A DNA stretch of 64,000 nucleotides from Pempheris klunzingeri (taxonomy: Eukaryota > Chordata > Actinopteri > Acropomatiformes > Pempheridae). Below the pieces are notes generated by a model. That model searched no databases. It had not been told where the DNA came from and was given only the letters and a program-made list of their open reading frames with translations. A program made the position numbers and the translations under genes. Of this stretch, positions 51,420 to 63,860 are shown in pieces; the first letter of the stretch is position 1; each line of letters starts with the position of its first letter. The DNA lies in NCBI RefSeq assembly GCF_042242105.1, contig NC_092012.1, positions 6,515,470-6,579,469 of the forward strand, in the 5' to 3' direction.

Positions 51420-51880
51420 TAATTTTAATTTATCAGCTATAAACTGCACCTTAAGATGCTAAAACCTCCCAAATCCCTGAAAAAGGATGTAGAGAATGTG
51501 ACCTTGGTATCCTGAACGGCAACACCTGCAGTCTGACTGCAGCACACGTCAACAGAGTGTCTGAATTCAACATCACTTCTCTCACTGGCTTCACCGCTTA
51601 GCATCGAGCTCCTATTTAAAGCAGAGGCCACTCACTGGTGTGTGAAATCCTGACCTTACTGGGAATCAGGAATTATTAAATAATCTTCTCATCCATGACA
51701 GTAATTTTGTGAGCAGCCTGCAAATCCTTGAGATTACAGACTCGCTGCTCACCACCAGATCAAGACGGTTCACCATAAATGGAGCTGAGTAGCAGTAAAC
51801 AGTAATTATAAGCCCTGCCGCTGATATGACCTATTATGGAGAGATATATGAAGCTATTGTTGTGGCCGGCACATAATAGC
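51420..51880. promoter_or_regulatory. Candidate noncoding conserved island C
   Basis: Repeat-free DNA with AGACTCGCTGCTCACCACC, AACAGTAATTATAAGCCCTG and CTGATATGACCTATTATGG. The density of TAATTA-type words and the even composition resemble developmental enhancers. Inference only. Confidence 0.25.
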
Positions 51881-53195
51881 AGGTTTTGTGGTGCAGTGCA
51901 GTATGTTGGCATGGTCAGATTTTAGGGGGGTTTTGGTCGGTTTCCTGTTTAATCTAAATTTTCAAACCTTTCAGGCTTGTAAAATCTCCCGCTGACCCTG
52001 TTGGACAAAAACAAACCGTGAGGTCAAACTGATATAAATTTATAAAAATGGATGTTTTGGTGACACATATTTTCATCCCACAGCATTGAAAAGTCGTGCG
52101 TCTCCAACAAACACCACAGAGGCGGTTTGTTATGTTTGTCCGTGATTATTTATTTGAAACTGTAGTCTGTTTAGATGGGCTGTTCTCATCATTTTTACTT
52201 GTTTTCACAGCGGTTTAAATGTTCTTGCTGGCATTTCAGCTTTGGAACAATGGCCACTTGTCACTGCTTAACCTAATAAGGTAGTGGGGATGAACTCTTT
52301 TGTGTGGAGAAGCGAATAAGTAGTAAAAACAGGCACAGAAAGTTCACAGTCAGGCTCTTAATCCACTGTCTGTCAAACCTTAGGACACACTCATTTCAGA
52401 GAGCAAAGCTTTACACCCCTTTCACATCTGGAGAAAACGACACTTAAACCTTCAGAGTGTAATTGTGAGACAACACATACTTTATAATACATCATTAACC
52501 TCAATTTAACTTCTATTATTTGCTTCTTGAATCCTGGTTATGAATGGGTTTTTATGTATTATTTTCAATTTAACCTTTATTTTACTAGGAATATTCCCAC
52601 TTAGATTCTAAATCTCTTTTATAAGGGAGTTCTGACCAAGACAGCAGCATAAGAAGTTTTACATAAAAGAAGAAACAAGAGACAAACAGAAATGACATCA
52701 AACGATGAACTGACAGTTTTCAGTAACACAACATGTGAATTCAGTGGTCAAATATTCCTTCATCCTGTTTTTCTAATCTTCCATGCTTATTAAATAATCT
52801 AGTTTGAGGTGAGGGTGCAAAACTTCAAAAGCACTTTAACCAAGCACAGAGTGAGTTCCAGGACTGACGTTCATCATTTGTCCGCCTGACCGAGGGTTAC
52901 AGCTACTGAATGTTTTAGGAGTCAGTAGAGAAGTGAACTGGTTATCTGTTGCCAATATAAACACTAAACTAATGCCATATGTCGAGCCATCAGTCCAAAC
53001 CTTAGAATTAACCAAACAAAATTCCTTTAAGTCATTTAAATAAACAAAAGGTAAAGCAGCATTTGAGAAGCTGCAACCATTAAATGATTTTACATGCAAA
53101 ATTACAATTATGAAAAATAGCTGCCAATTAATTTTCTGTTAATCGACTATTTGATTGATCAACTAACTGTTTCAGCTGTGCTTTTACACCAAGCT

Positions 53196-53262
53196 GGGGG
53201 CTCAAGTAACGTACAAGTACCTCAGATTTGTACTCAGGTACAGTACCTGAGTAAAGCTGGAA
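53196..53262. repeat. Short fragment of the ACTTAAGTA repeat family
   Basis: ACAAGTACCTCAGATTTGTA followed by CTCAGGTACAGTACCTGAGT corresponds to the end of the family seen at 2551-3014, read in the same general order. Confidence 0.45.
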
Positions 53263-53652
53263 CTTAATGCCATGCTATCTGCTGCCGTGATTGGTCTGAT
53301 TATCACACACCATGAAACAAGCACAGCTCACATGCTACATGGACTGTAGCATGCTAAGTGAGAGCGACGGCAGCGCTTGTGTGCTTAGAGTGAATCAGAT
53401 CAGCTAAGAGAGCGACAGCAGCACCGTTGTTGTGTGTTGCTGTGTCTACATGAAACAAGCCAAGCATGATGTAAAACTGTGCCCGTCTCCTTTCCTCTGT
53501 GTGCAGTATGTTTTGTCCACATCAACACTTCAGCACAATACGAGCTAGAAAACAACATGACGAATATCCCTAATGCAGCAGAAATATATTTCCCATAAAA
53601 TATATGATATATTAGCATACATTTATTTCAGTGCATCAAATGTATCTAATGA

Positions 53653-54005
53653 CCAGTGGTGGATGAAGTACACAGATATTTTACAACAGTGAACAATAGT
53701 GCGAAAGCATGTTAAAGTAGTACTCAGTAAAGGTCCTGCATTCATATTCAAAATCAAAAGGTGTTAGCATCAACATACACTTAAAGTGCCTAAAGTAAAA
53801 GTACTCATATTGCAGAAAGGCCTCTTTCAAAATTATATATATCATATTATCAATGTATCATTACTGATGCATGAATGTGTTCATCAATAGTATTATATAG
53901 TATTAATAGTATGGATCTGCAAAGTACCTTGTAACTAATATTGTCTAATAAATGTAGTGGAGTACAAAGTACAATATTAGCTTCCAAAACGTAGTGAAGT
54001 ATATG
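53653..54005. repeat. Interspersed teleost repeat (ACTTAAGTA family), copy 2
   Basis: It begins CAGTGGTGGATGAAGTAC, continues GGTCCTGCATTCATATTC and AAAGTAAAAGTACTCATATT, and ends near TAATGTAGTGGAGTACAAAG-like sequence (53950-53975). These are hallmarks of the same family as 2551-3014. Confidence 0.6.
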
Positions 54006-54952
54006 GTATCATAAAATGAAAATTCTATGTCAAAATTGTACATGGTAAATGTACGTACCTATATTCCACCATTGCCAGTGACATTTATTTCCCGTATTTT
54101 GAAGAATATATCAGTTACTGTTGGTTTTTCTAACATGTTTTGCCATAAAAATGTCCATATTCTGGATTCATCATTCATGATTTATTTTGTTTTTCATACA
54201 TTCTTTTCTGATTGTATTTCTGCTTCAAATGTGCCACACTGCACCATTAAGATTGTTTTTCCAGATCATACAGTTCGATATTTATGTATCACATAACAGC
54301 CTTGTTTATGTTGAGGTGTGATTGGTGAGTTCTGATTTGCTGAACTCTTCCTCCATTACTCTGTCATCTTCTCACTGTTTATGGCCGCCACCAGCTGAGA
54401 GAGTATGTGGTGTTTACTGAGACCTTTACCGCAGGTCACATCATTTAAAATCATTTGTACTTGCTGAGCTGAATTCAGTTTCAGTGTGATCGTTACTATT
54501 TGATCTGATTTAACAAGTAAACAGACAGAATTCAAACATGCTGAAGTAGATTTTTGTACTTTCACATTTATTCTAACGTCACAGCTGAGTTTCAATAATC
54601 ATTTTCTCTCCTGATTCTCTGGTTGTTTGCTCATCTCAACAACAGAATGGGATGAAAGACATCAACATCAACACCACTGACATGGCTGTTTTTAATTATC
54701 CAGTTGTACCAGTCAAGTTTTCACATCCTGTGCACATACTGAGGTCTGAAGTTGGCCAACATGTGCCTATTTTATCTTGTATCTACCCACCAAGAACAAT
54801 GCAACAAAAAAATGCATCCTCAGATATGGGAAAAGCCTGTAAGACTTCAGAAAACATATTTACAGTACAAAGAGTTGTTTTGATTTGATTCTTTTAAATT
54901 ATTCCCACAGCATGGGAAGGAGTTGACGGAATGCTTATGTGCATTCGAGTGT

Positions 54953-55309
54953 AAATAGCCACTGTTCGGCTATTTATACCTGGTCCAGTGACGTAGTGTC
55001 AGGAGCAAAAAAAGGCTCTTAAAGGAAGACCACCGGGCCAAAGTCTGAATCCTGGGTGAGTATATGAATATTTAGGGAAAGATCATGCTTTGGGCTAAAA
55101 TAAAAAAGTCAAATACAAATAATAGGTTGGTGCACAGACCACAAAATATAACCTTTCCAACATATTTTTTCTTTTACTATTTGCTTCTTTTCACTCTCCC
55201 TGTTCTATTGTTGCTGCTGTAACATGAGAATTTCCCCCTATGGGGCATCAAATAAAGAAAAGTCTAAGTCTAAGTCTACACCTGGGTGTAAATAGCCACA
55301 TTGGCTATT
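54953..55309 (+). mobile_element. MITE-like element with terminal inverted repeats, copy 2, with nested LINE tail
   Basis: The left end (54953-54984) contains AATAGCCACTGTTCGGCTAT then TTATACCTGGT. The right end (55280-55309) contains ACCTGGGTGTAAATAGCC then ACATTGGCTAT. Reverse-complemented, these agree over about 30 bp with few mismatches. The interior GGGAAAGATCATGCTTTGGG aligns with the 8341-8584 copy. A LINE tail of about 95 bp (55185-55279) sits inside, just before the right end, and accounts for the greater length. Confidence 0.6.
55185..55279 (+). mobile_element. LINE 3'-end fragment nested in MITE copy 2
   Basis: TTGTTGCTGCTGTAACATGAG, CCCCCTATGGGGCATCAAAT and a short (GTCTAA)n tail mark a truncated L2-type insertion, later than the element it interrupts. 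Confidence 0.55.
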
Positions 55310-55559
55310 GTAATACCATTTGCTGACTACTGACACACTGGTGCAAGTAGCATCTGCCAGAAGTTAATCTCTGAATGAGGCTTGTATAAGACAGAGATAT
55401 ACTTAATTTAGTTACTTTTTGGAAACAAGATTGGTGCAGTTCACCACATGGAGGATTTTTATTTAATGGTTTCAGGGAAGGTGCTCCCAACACAAACATA
55501 AATGGCGTTTTAAACACTTAAATATAGTAGAATAAAGACAAATAATAATAAATGTAATA

Positions 55560-55700
55560 GAGTCAAGTATTTTCAGCAGGTGTTTGTCCGCCCTCTTAAA
55601 TATCTTTCTTCTCCTTATGACCTCAGTCACCTTGACCTGCCCGACTGCAGCTGGCCACACCGGCTGCATGAGTTACCGTCAATGGGCCTTTTGTTTCCCT
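55560..55700. promoter_or_regulatory. Candidate island with clustered nuclear-receptor half-sites
   Basis: ATGACCTCAGTCACCTTGACC (55618-55638) holds TGACCT, TCACCT and TGACCT in one orientation, the last two directly abutting. The flanking DNA is GC-richer than average and repeat-free. Function is inferred. Confidence 0.25.
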
Positions 55701-56169
55701 TTATCAGCTCCATTGAAACGACACTCTGACTTATTAAATATGTTATACTTTGATCCCCCTCGCACACACATGTGCTCAGACACATCATTTCATATGTAGA
55801 CATTCAAAGACATCTTACAGACACTGTTTAGTGTACACAGGCAGTGGTCGTAAGTGAACTTGACTTGAAATTTTACAACAAACAAACAAAAAAGGAACAT
55901 TTTCTTTAAGAAAACCCACTAAATTGATTGAAATGAGATTCTCTCGTTAGTCTCTTTGATTTAATGAGAATGTTTTTGGTTTTAAATATGTAGCACACGT
56001 CTCTGCTTTTCATCCTGTGGCAACTTTTAGGTCCTGGTATACACATGGGCAGTCAGCCATACATGATACTGATGTCACCATGTTTCAGAAAAGTTTCAGA
56101 GAGAAAGTTGGAGAAGTTTTGGTCCACGTCTGTGTCCATTGTCTCTGCTGGAACATCTTCCATTGCCCC

Positions 56170-56560
56170 CTTTAGATAAAACTCCCCCAGAAACTCAGTC
56201 TGCTACATTTTTGATAAGAGATGAGCCCTGAAAACAGCGGGCGGCATCTAAATTATGCAACCGTTCACATCCTCTTAGGGGAAAAAGTAGAGTTGGGCTG
56301 AGTTGTCGAAGGGAACAAGCCATGACAGGCCTGTGCATGGGGGGGGAGTGGTGACCATGCATTATGAATGGTGCTAAGTACGCCTCAGCTGGAGGAGCTG
56401 AGTGGAGGTGATGGAGGGCGATGGGATAGTGCCAACCTATTGGCCGCCCGCGGGTAATGCACTTCACTTTACCCCCAACCCCCCTCCAAAAAAATTCTCT
56501 CTCCTCCAGTTCCCCCATTACTCCACTCGCCTTTCAACACAGCACCTGCCACGGCCCTAA
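56170..56560. promoter_or_regulatory. Candidate noncoding conserved island D
   Basis: A GC-rich block with CGGGCGGCATCTAAATTATG, TATTGGCCGCCCGCGGG and a G run (56339-56347). It is open for about 107 codons on the minus strand, but that frame has no recognisable domain. Confidence 0.25.
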
Positions 56561-57684
56561 AATGTCTACCTGAAGTACAAAACCTCCATTTTCCCAAATA
56601 AAATTCATGCAGTGGCTTTACAGCAGGAAGAGTGCAGAGGATGACTGATAGACTGTAATAGACTGCACTTTCCTGGAGTGAAGTGGACTTCCAAAATGAT
56701 TCAGAGGGGCTCTTTTGGTAACTTTCACTTAAGATGTTCTACAACAGTCTGTTTAAACGTTTAAAAGTTTCATCATATCCATGTATTTTAGGCATGTGGG
56801 CATTCATGAACCTCATCAACTCAGTCTCACAAAAGTACTGCAGGCACCCGTTGAGCATGAAGTGTCTTTTCTCCTTCGGCAAAAAGAAATGCAAAACCAG
56901 ACTAAAAACCTGTATTTCAGCATCTTGGCTTCTGCAGGAAGTTTTGTTTGGAAAGCAGAATACCAGACATTATTATGCTTGTGCTGGACAATGCAATGAA
57001 GTACTTGGTGTTACTTTTTATTTTTGCCCCAAAACAGTTTGAAAAATACTCATTTTTGATAAACAAATAATGGCCAAAGTAATAAATGCATTAAAATTAA
57101 ATGCACGTTTGAAAATGTTCATCATCATCTTAAATTTATATGCGTTCTGTTTATTTTCTATTTCTATAATTCCACTGAATGTTCCAGTAAACTGAAAATG
57201 ATAGACAAAAACTATGAAATGAGCAGCTCGAATAGAAATGACACATTTCATATTTTTGTACTTCCTGTGAGTGAACGTATCCGCGAATTAAATATTTGCA
57301 TTCATCTGAAGCAGTGAGTCACTTCCTCTCTTAATATTTAGATGTTTTAGATTAATGACAAGTGGTTGAGGAGTCGTGTAGTTACAGGATATGAGCTCAC
57401 GTTTCAAAACAAAGGAAGAAGCCACCTAATGACTTCTTTTCACGTGTCCTTACTGTGCAGCTCTGGTGTGTTCAGATGTCATCGACCCACTGATAGTGAA
57501 GACAAAGACAAAGATTCTTCTCCATTTATTTCAGTCTTATTGTTTTCTGTTGGAGGATCGAAATTAGAACCAAAATTTACTACGTGAACATCGTGTTGTG
57601 CTAAAGAAGGCTTGAAACTAGCGACTGAGACCATAAACTCATTAGGAAAATGTTTACAAAGGTAATAAATCAAGTAAGAAATAG

Positions 57685-57858
57685 GGTCAATTTCTTATAG
57701 ACTTCCATTCATTCTGACATCTTTTTGCAACCAACAGAGTCGCCCCCTTCTGGTCATCAGAAAGAATGCAGGTTTAAGGCACTTCCTAACTGGCTTCACT
57801 TTTCAGAGCTGGAAGCTACGTCTACTTTTTTTCATATAGTCCGTGTGACTAATGCCGC
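57685..57858 (+). repeat. Teleost interspersed repeat, relative of 7418-7460
   Basis: GAGTCGCCCCCTTCTGGTCA, AGAATGCAGGTTTAAGGCAC and TGGCTTCACTTTTCAGAGC are the family phrases. The last ones are shared with the ZP-gene intron copy. Confidence 0.6.
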
Positions 57859-58319
57859 TTTCCATTCAAAGTTCCAGTCCCAGTTTAAAGTTCCCATTTC
57901 TGACCTCCAAGTTTTTTTTTTTCGTTTTTTTTGGCACCTTTAACATTTACTTTTGTGCAGGGAAGATAACTTTCAGAGATTGATACACTGATGACAAATT
58001 TTGACATCCGTGTATGTGCAATGCAGGTTTTGACTTATTGATGCACTATGACAAGCATATGAGACAGCATATGTTAGCATTAGCAGCCTTGAAAAAGAAA
58101 CAACATTTTCTCATGATGATTTTTCCATCATCAGGCAAATAGCAAAATATTACCAGAAAGCACAAGCATATTACTGAAGAAGGCAGTGGGATGTGGTCAA
58201 AAAGCTGATAAAAAGCTAGAGTGAGTCTTGACTTTGGAATCACAGATAACAAATACAGGTTATTGTAGTGTCCCTCTGTAAGAAGGCTACAAGACTTTGG
58301 CTGGTTGCACAAGCACTAT

Positions 58320-59480
58320 ATTCACGGCAGTATGCCGGCTACAGTAGGCTGTAGCCAGTGGCAAAATAACAAAACCTGTCTGCTTTTTTTATGTGTTTGG
58401 GTCCCTAATATCCCGCTTATCTCCTGCTAAATCATCTCTCTCAACTCCCCAAGCTGACGGGAACAGTACAACATGTTTCATACTTTATCTGGAGGCTTTG
58501 AAAGAGGGATTTCTCCACCAGTGGCATAAAGTAACCATGAAGATGTGATGTTTTTGTCAAAATATTTTGTATTAATTGTTTTTCAAACAAGTCCTCATGC
58601 AGCCGGACTGCAGGGAAATCCCACTGGAATCCAGCGCTGCTCAGCTGAGTCTCCTAACCAAGTTTAATATTTGATGAAATTAGTTCTGCTCACTGCACTC
58701 CTGCACTCTTACTTCTGCTCAGTGCCTCCCAGCCCTAAATTGCAACCTGAATTTTCTCCTATTAGTTAATGGTTGTTGTGTTTCACTTGTAATGAGTGAC
58801 AATTTAAAGCTACTTGCCAAGAAACCTATAGAAAATATTGATTTTAAACAGCAGCCTCATTGTCATGTTAACTGTTAGTCGTTCTTGCGAAACATATTCA
58901 ATGTACAACTTAACAACACAGGAGGCAGCCTCATCCTGTGAAAACATATATTTTCTGAAACATAAAAGTGTGTTTATGTTGACATTATGCACACACAGAA
59001 GAGGAGAGAAAGTCTGGAGAAAAGAGCCCGAACATGTTAAAGGGATAGTTCAATTATATTCCTCAGGTTTTCAGACTGAAAGAAAACAACAAACAGAGAC
59101 ACTTCACAAAATGATTCTAAACCAAAAAACAGCACTAAAAACGTTTTAATAAAATGAAATAAAGTTTTAACCGTCCACAACAAAATACATATTTAACATA
59201 TATTTAGTGAACTACTGATGCTTTATCGTCCTCTCAGCTGTCTTTGTGTGATTGTTCCATTAAACAAACCAAATAGTTTCAGTAAATCTGTATCCGCTGC
59301 CTCTGATAGAAACTTAAAGTGTTTCGCAAATGCAGATGTGCCTGAAATATGTTGCACTTAATAGAAATGATAAATAAACGTTTAAATCACGTTGAGAAGG
59401 ACAAAAAAATGAATACAGAGGGAAAACAGTACTGAACTGTGCTGTATGTGTATGTAGAAATATCTACACTGAAGACACCG
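58320..59480. other. Intergenic DNA, nothing distinctive
   Basis: Ordinary AT-rich sequence. Only short unsupported reading frames and an AAAGGGATAGTTCA phrase (59040-59053), reminiscent of a repeat end, were noticed. Confidence 0.4.
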
Positions 59481-59489
59481 GATGTTTTA

Positions 59490-59660
59490 TACCATGTCAC
59501 TCTGGGCTGGATTAATCCTCTGTGGGGCCCCTATAGAGCCCCCTTAAACCCCCACTGCCCCCCCGGCCCCCGATCCATCCCCCTCTCTCTCATCTCATTA
59601 TCAATTACAAATTTGCTGCTACTGCGAGGCAACTTCATTTAACCATACATTTATCTCTTA
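59490..59660. promoter_or_regulatory. Candidate noncoding conserved island E
   Basis: Contains the palindromic bicoid/OTX-type GGATTAATCC, a C-rich stretch, and CATTATCAATTACAAATTTG. The composition differs from the flanks and no repeat was recognised. Confidence 0.25.
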
Positions 59661-60224
59661 AATATACTACAACAATAAGAGTATTTCAGCAACTTAGCAC
59701 TGCACTTCCACCTGGGTTCATAGATTGAGGAATGTTTCTCACTTAAACTGATCTTCATGTGTAAAATTGATGGATTTTGTCTTTAATTCTCACCTCAAAT
59801 TTAGGCAATAACAATAATACAAAATTACTATAATCTAATTGCCTCATGGTGAGCTTGGAGACTTCGGGCCTCTGAGAAGGTCTGGGGCCTCGGGGGAGTT
59901 GGTCACAGCTAACAGGTTTACAACACGTGAGTGTAGTTTGATTGTGGTGTCGTCCTTCTCTGTCTTTTCACTTTAATGAACCCATTTTTGGAGTGTTATT
60001 AGTTTGAAACTAGAATCCATACAGTCACACTTGTCACCTACATTACATTTATATACTAATTTGTCTTTTCAAACAGTTCTTGAGGTGAAACATAGTCTCT
60101 ACTTGGATTATATTCAGGTGCTGTACTTGTGCGCCACATACAACGCACTAGGAGGAGTTTGGAGCGGATGATGGGTGTTTAACATGCACATCTTTCTCTC
60201 CACAGACTGGGGTTCACGTCCTGA

Positions 60225-60300
60225 ATTTCGTACATGGCTAGGTTTGAGCAACAAAAACCCTCAGGTAAGGTTATGGAAGGATTGTGTTTTTGGTTAGCTT
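60225..60300 (+). mobile_element. Fragment related to the MITE-like family
   Basis: GGCTAGGTTTGAGCAACAAA followed by AACCCTCAGGTAAGGTTATG parallels the interior of the 8341-8584 copy (TTAGGTTTAGGTACCAAAAC, then CACTTAGGTTAGGTTCAGG). No terminal repeats remain. Confidence 0.4.
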
Positions 60301-60639
60301 CCAACACTTGTTATTAAATTGCCTTTAAAAAATGTGCAATAACTTGTGCAATAAATGATTGTCATTACACGTCATTATGTCTCTATACAAAAAAAGAACA
60401 ATCTGAATTCCTAAAATAGCCTTTAATAGGATTTAGCTTTCACTATGATAAGCAGCAGAAATATGAGGAAGAGCGAAGATGTTTTACTTATGACTCTACC
60501 GAACTATATCCAGGTACCCAAAGTCTTCATCTGTTTCTCACTAGATTGTAATAAATTAGAAATGTCACCCTCCAAACTCGGGGCTCAGGATGAGCAAGTG
60601 GAGTAAAAGCCTGCTGTTTATTTGGAACAGATTGATTTA

Positions 60640-60850
60640 GTGTCTCTGAGTGGGGCTGAACTACGTCCTGCTGCTATTAACAGCCTTGTTATTGTCCATT
60701 AGATGAGAGCCATGCCTTGGATCTGCCGAGCAGAGAGGGAACGACGTGCATTTAACATGTGTTTGCGTTGGAGTCCAGTGATTGATGCTCCGCAAGATTT
60801 ACATACCAACACTTACACAAAGGTCTTTCTGCATTGAAGACCACACCTCA
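60640..60850. promoter_or_regulatory. Candidate noncoding conserved island F
   Basis: A repeat-free block with GTCCATTAGATGAGAGCCAT and GGAGTCCAGTGATTGATGC has balanced composition in AT-rich surroundings. Conservation was not tested. Confidence 0.2.
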
Positions 60851-61059
60851 GGACATGGTAAGTGAAAGAGAAAGAGAGAGATTAAGAAAATCAAGTGTGC
60901 AAAAAAGTCATGTTTAAAGAGATGAGATGTCGCAGGGATGAAGAATCCAAATTTCATCAACTGTGATTTTTAATATGCTGCTGTTCTGCAGCTATAATAT
61001 TCATATAATGCTCATTTAGATGGCCATGGCCTTGTTTTTATAATTGTTTAAGAGGGAGA

Positions 61060-61290
61060 ACATTAATGTCTGTACCAAACTTCAGGGCAATCCATCCTGT
61101 AGTCTCAAGATATTTTACCCTGAAACACAAATGTCAACCTAATTATGTCACTAAAGGAAAAGTCAGGTAGGATTCATCATCTGGACCATGAACAAAAAAT
61201 ATCGAACAAATAAAACAAATAAAATTTCTCAGGGGTTACTGAGATGTTTCGGTCTGACCCAAAGCGGTGGACTTGACTGACCACCAAGAA
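61060..61290 (+). repeat. Teleost interspersed repeat, plus-strand relative of 7250-7330
   Basis: ATGTCTGTACCAAACTTCAG, GGCAATCCATCCTGTAGT, GATTCATCATCTGGACCATG and GTCTGACCCAAAGCGGTGGA appear in the order typical of a high-copy fish repeat. Confidence 0.6.
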
Positions 61291-62175
61291 GAAAATCTGC
61301 CATTGATTTCTTCTCTGTTTTTTCCAATAACATTTGAAATAAGCGTTGATGCCTACAAGATTTCAACTCCTCAGACATGTTGAGCCACTGTAGCGAGCCG
61401 TGCTCTGTTCCTCCTGTTTCTCACTTTTTTTTTTCATTGGATGTAAGCCATCCCGTCACAAATCCACAACGATAGGCTGAAGCGTTTATATCGTCTACGC
61501 TCTTGCCCCATCCCTCACACCACAAAAATAGCACGCTGCAGCTCTCAGCTGGCACTGGTGGTAGACAGAAGCATGTTGGGCTGTCGTCGCAGTGCTGAAA
61601 GCCTCTTATGGTCTGCGTCTCTATATAAGAAAAAAAAAATCATATGAATGGTGTATATGAGGTAAAAAGTGGTTTTATAAATCTAGGATTATTTGCATTT
61701 TCGTACAACAGATGAAAATGTAAGGGGTTGCTGTGATATGTGAGCTTGATTCACTACTTTGTTGATCTGTTTTTAATTTCCACTGAAAGTTGCAGGTAAT
61801 TTAACTCAGTTGTGTTGTGAGGTTTGTTTGTTTGTTTGCTTTTAAACACTGTGAGGTGTCTACAAAAATATGCAAAACATGTGGTGTCTCTGAATTAGTC
61901 CAAAAGAAAAAAAAAGCAGATGAAGAGCCGAAAGGAAAAGTATGCTGAGAGAAGATGAACTAGTCGAGTCCAGTGGCTTCAGTCTACAGCGTGACGCACA
62001 TCATCTTCAACGAAACATAATAAACACACATCTGCCTCAAAGTAATGACCTCAAACACAACGTTTGTGTTGCTAAAAACTAACACAAATACACACACTGC
62101 TAATCTAATGAGTGGAAGTGACTGCACTTTTTTATCAAAAATCCAAATAGTGTAAAAATTCTGTTTTTTTTTAAT

Positions 62176-62201
62176 CATGATGATGATGATGATGATGATG
62201 C
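62176..62201. repeat. (ATG)n trinucleotide microsatellite
   Basis: About eight tandem ATG units. The serine run this gives in one minus-strand frame is an artefact of the repeat. Confidence 0.9.
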
Positions 62202-62399
62202 AGAATTGTACTTGTGAAAACGGAACTTTTCTCTGTGTCCCATTAAGCCTGAAACCATTACACAGTTGTTCTGAAGTCTTCTGTGTTTATGAGTGGGTAG
62301 TCTGAGTAGTTTACATTCCAGAGACGCTGCCCACAAAACAGAACTGTGTCTCACAGCTGAGCAAAAAGTGTCCAAACATCATGTAAATTTGCTGGAGAA

Positions 62400-63540
62400 G
62401 ACCATCTGCAGTGTTTGGGTTGCCACAGAAAGTGCCCGCAGGCGCAGGGCGTCACTGTGATTGTTATCAAAAGGCCTTCCTGTCTTTGAAATCTCTGCAC
62501 TGTTTAAATATCTACAGGCCAGTACACACACTCCTCATCATAGTTTTGGATATTGCAGCTACATGCCAACACAATAACATCAAGCACTCGCCAGATTTTC
62601 CTCTTTACGTTCTTTCTTTTTCATTTAGTCTCTGGGGAGATTTTAGCTTTATCAAGTGCATCTACTTTATTTACAGATCAGGAATCGTGGATGGAGGAAG
62701 CATCAAAGTGGCTCAGTCAAACATGTGTTTCTTCTGTCTGCAGGTACAGCACTGAAGTAACCTTTCATATTCACTTATCTCCACCTAGGGCCTTCAGTTT
62801 TGGCTCCATTTGTTTATCTGTTTGTTATTCAGCAGAATATCTCAGATAATGTGTTTACACATTTCAGTAAGAGTTTAGCAATGACCCAAGAAATCAGTGG
62901 TTTTAGTTTTTAGTGCACATCTGGATGCACGTGCAGATCCGAGACATTTAATGAGATTACATTACAGCATAACATTGTGAGACATTAAAAAAAACATTTT
63001 TGCTATTTTCTCTTTCCACGCACTTGGATGAGATAAGACACACTCCAAATCACTCCACAATTGTTTACAATCATGTATCTTGAAACATTTTCTGAATTTT
63101 TTAATTTCTCCTTTGGGGAAATATGCTTCTGCTCGTTTTCTGAGAGTGAGATGAGAAGATCAGCAGTCATTAGGCTAGCTTTGAATAAAGAATGTTAAAA
63201 ATATGTGCAAAGTTAAAAATATACCTACCAACACCTCTAAAGCATGTAAATCAACATGTTGTATATCAATTGTTTAATGTGTTTGTGCTGATACACTGTA
63301 CATCAGCAGGTCTGCACAGTTTATTGTAGACTGTCATTGACAGAAATGTATATAAAATTCTCATTAGACTATGAGTGAGCTAATAAAGACAGATATCTAT
63401 CACCATGTGAAATAATAAAGTAGTGTAGAGTCAAATAATAATATATTTGATTTATTTTTTACATGCTCGATTTTGACATTTTGATAAATACTGATGATAA
63501 TATCATCAGTAGTCTCGCACCCCTGCAGATACTCTGTGGT
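62400..63540. other. Intergenic DNA, nothing distinctive
   Basis: AT-rich sequence with two overlapping plus-strand frames of about 100 codons (62411-62849). They lack family similarity, splice context and codon regularity. Confidence 0.4.
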
Positions 63541-63860
63541 CATGTTGTCCTATGGAGCAGAAGCTTCTTTTTGCCAGAGCGTCTTTAACCTTTTAAATAA
63601 TTTGAAGTTGTAAAGATCTGAAGACCGACCACCCTCCCCCCGGTTAATTATCCTCTTTTCCATTCTCTTTTGCATCATTATCCTGTTTTCCCTCTCTTCC
63701 TGCTTTCTGCCTTTTCCCACCCACTTGGTGTCCCCTTGAGAAGCTGGTAGCAGACGTTCAGATCCCACCAGCCTCCGCTAGCTGGGAATCTGCTGCCCTT
63801 TGGTTTAAACAGCATAACCCTCGGCGTCATATATTCCATACACAAACAGGAAGTGAGGAC
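63540..63860. promoter_or_regulatory. Candidate noncoding conserved island G
   Basis: A long pyrimidine-rich stretch (63630-63720) leads into CCAGCCTCCGCTAGCTGGGA and CGGCGTCATATATTCC. It is repeat-free by eye. A regulatory role is possible, but untested. Confidence 0.2.

Noticed and set aside
60211-60264. Apparent exon flanked by CCACAG and CAG|GTAAGG
   Set aside because: Its sequence matches the interior of the MITE-like repeat family (8341-8584), so the splice-like borders are coincidental.
62100-62375. Serine-run protein on the minus strand
   Set aside because: The run comes from the ATG microsatellite and the frame has no other support.
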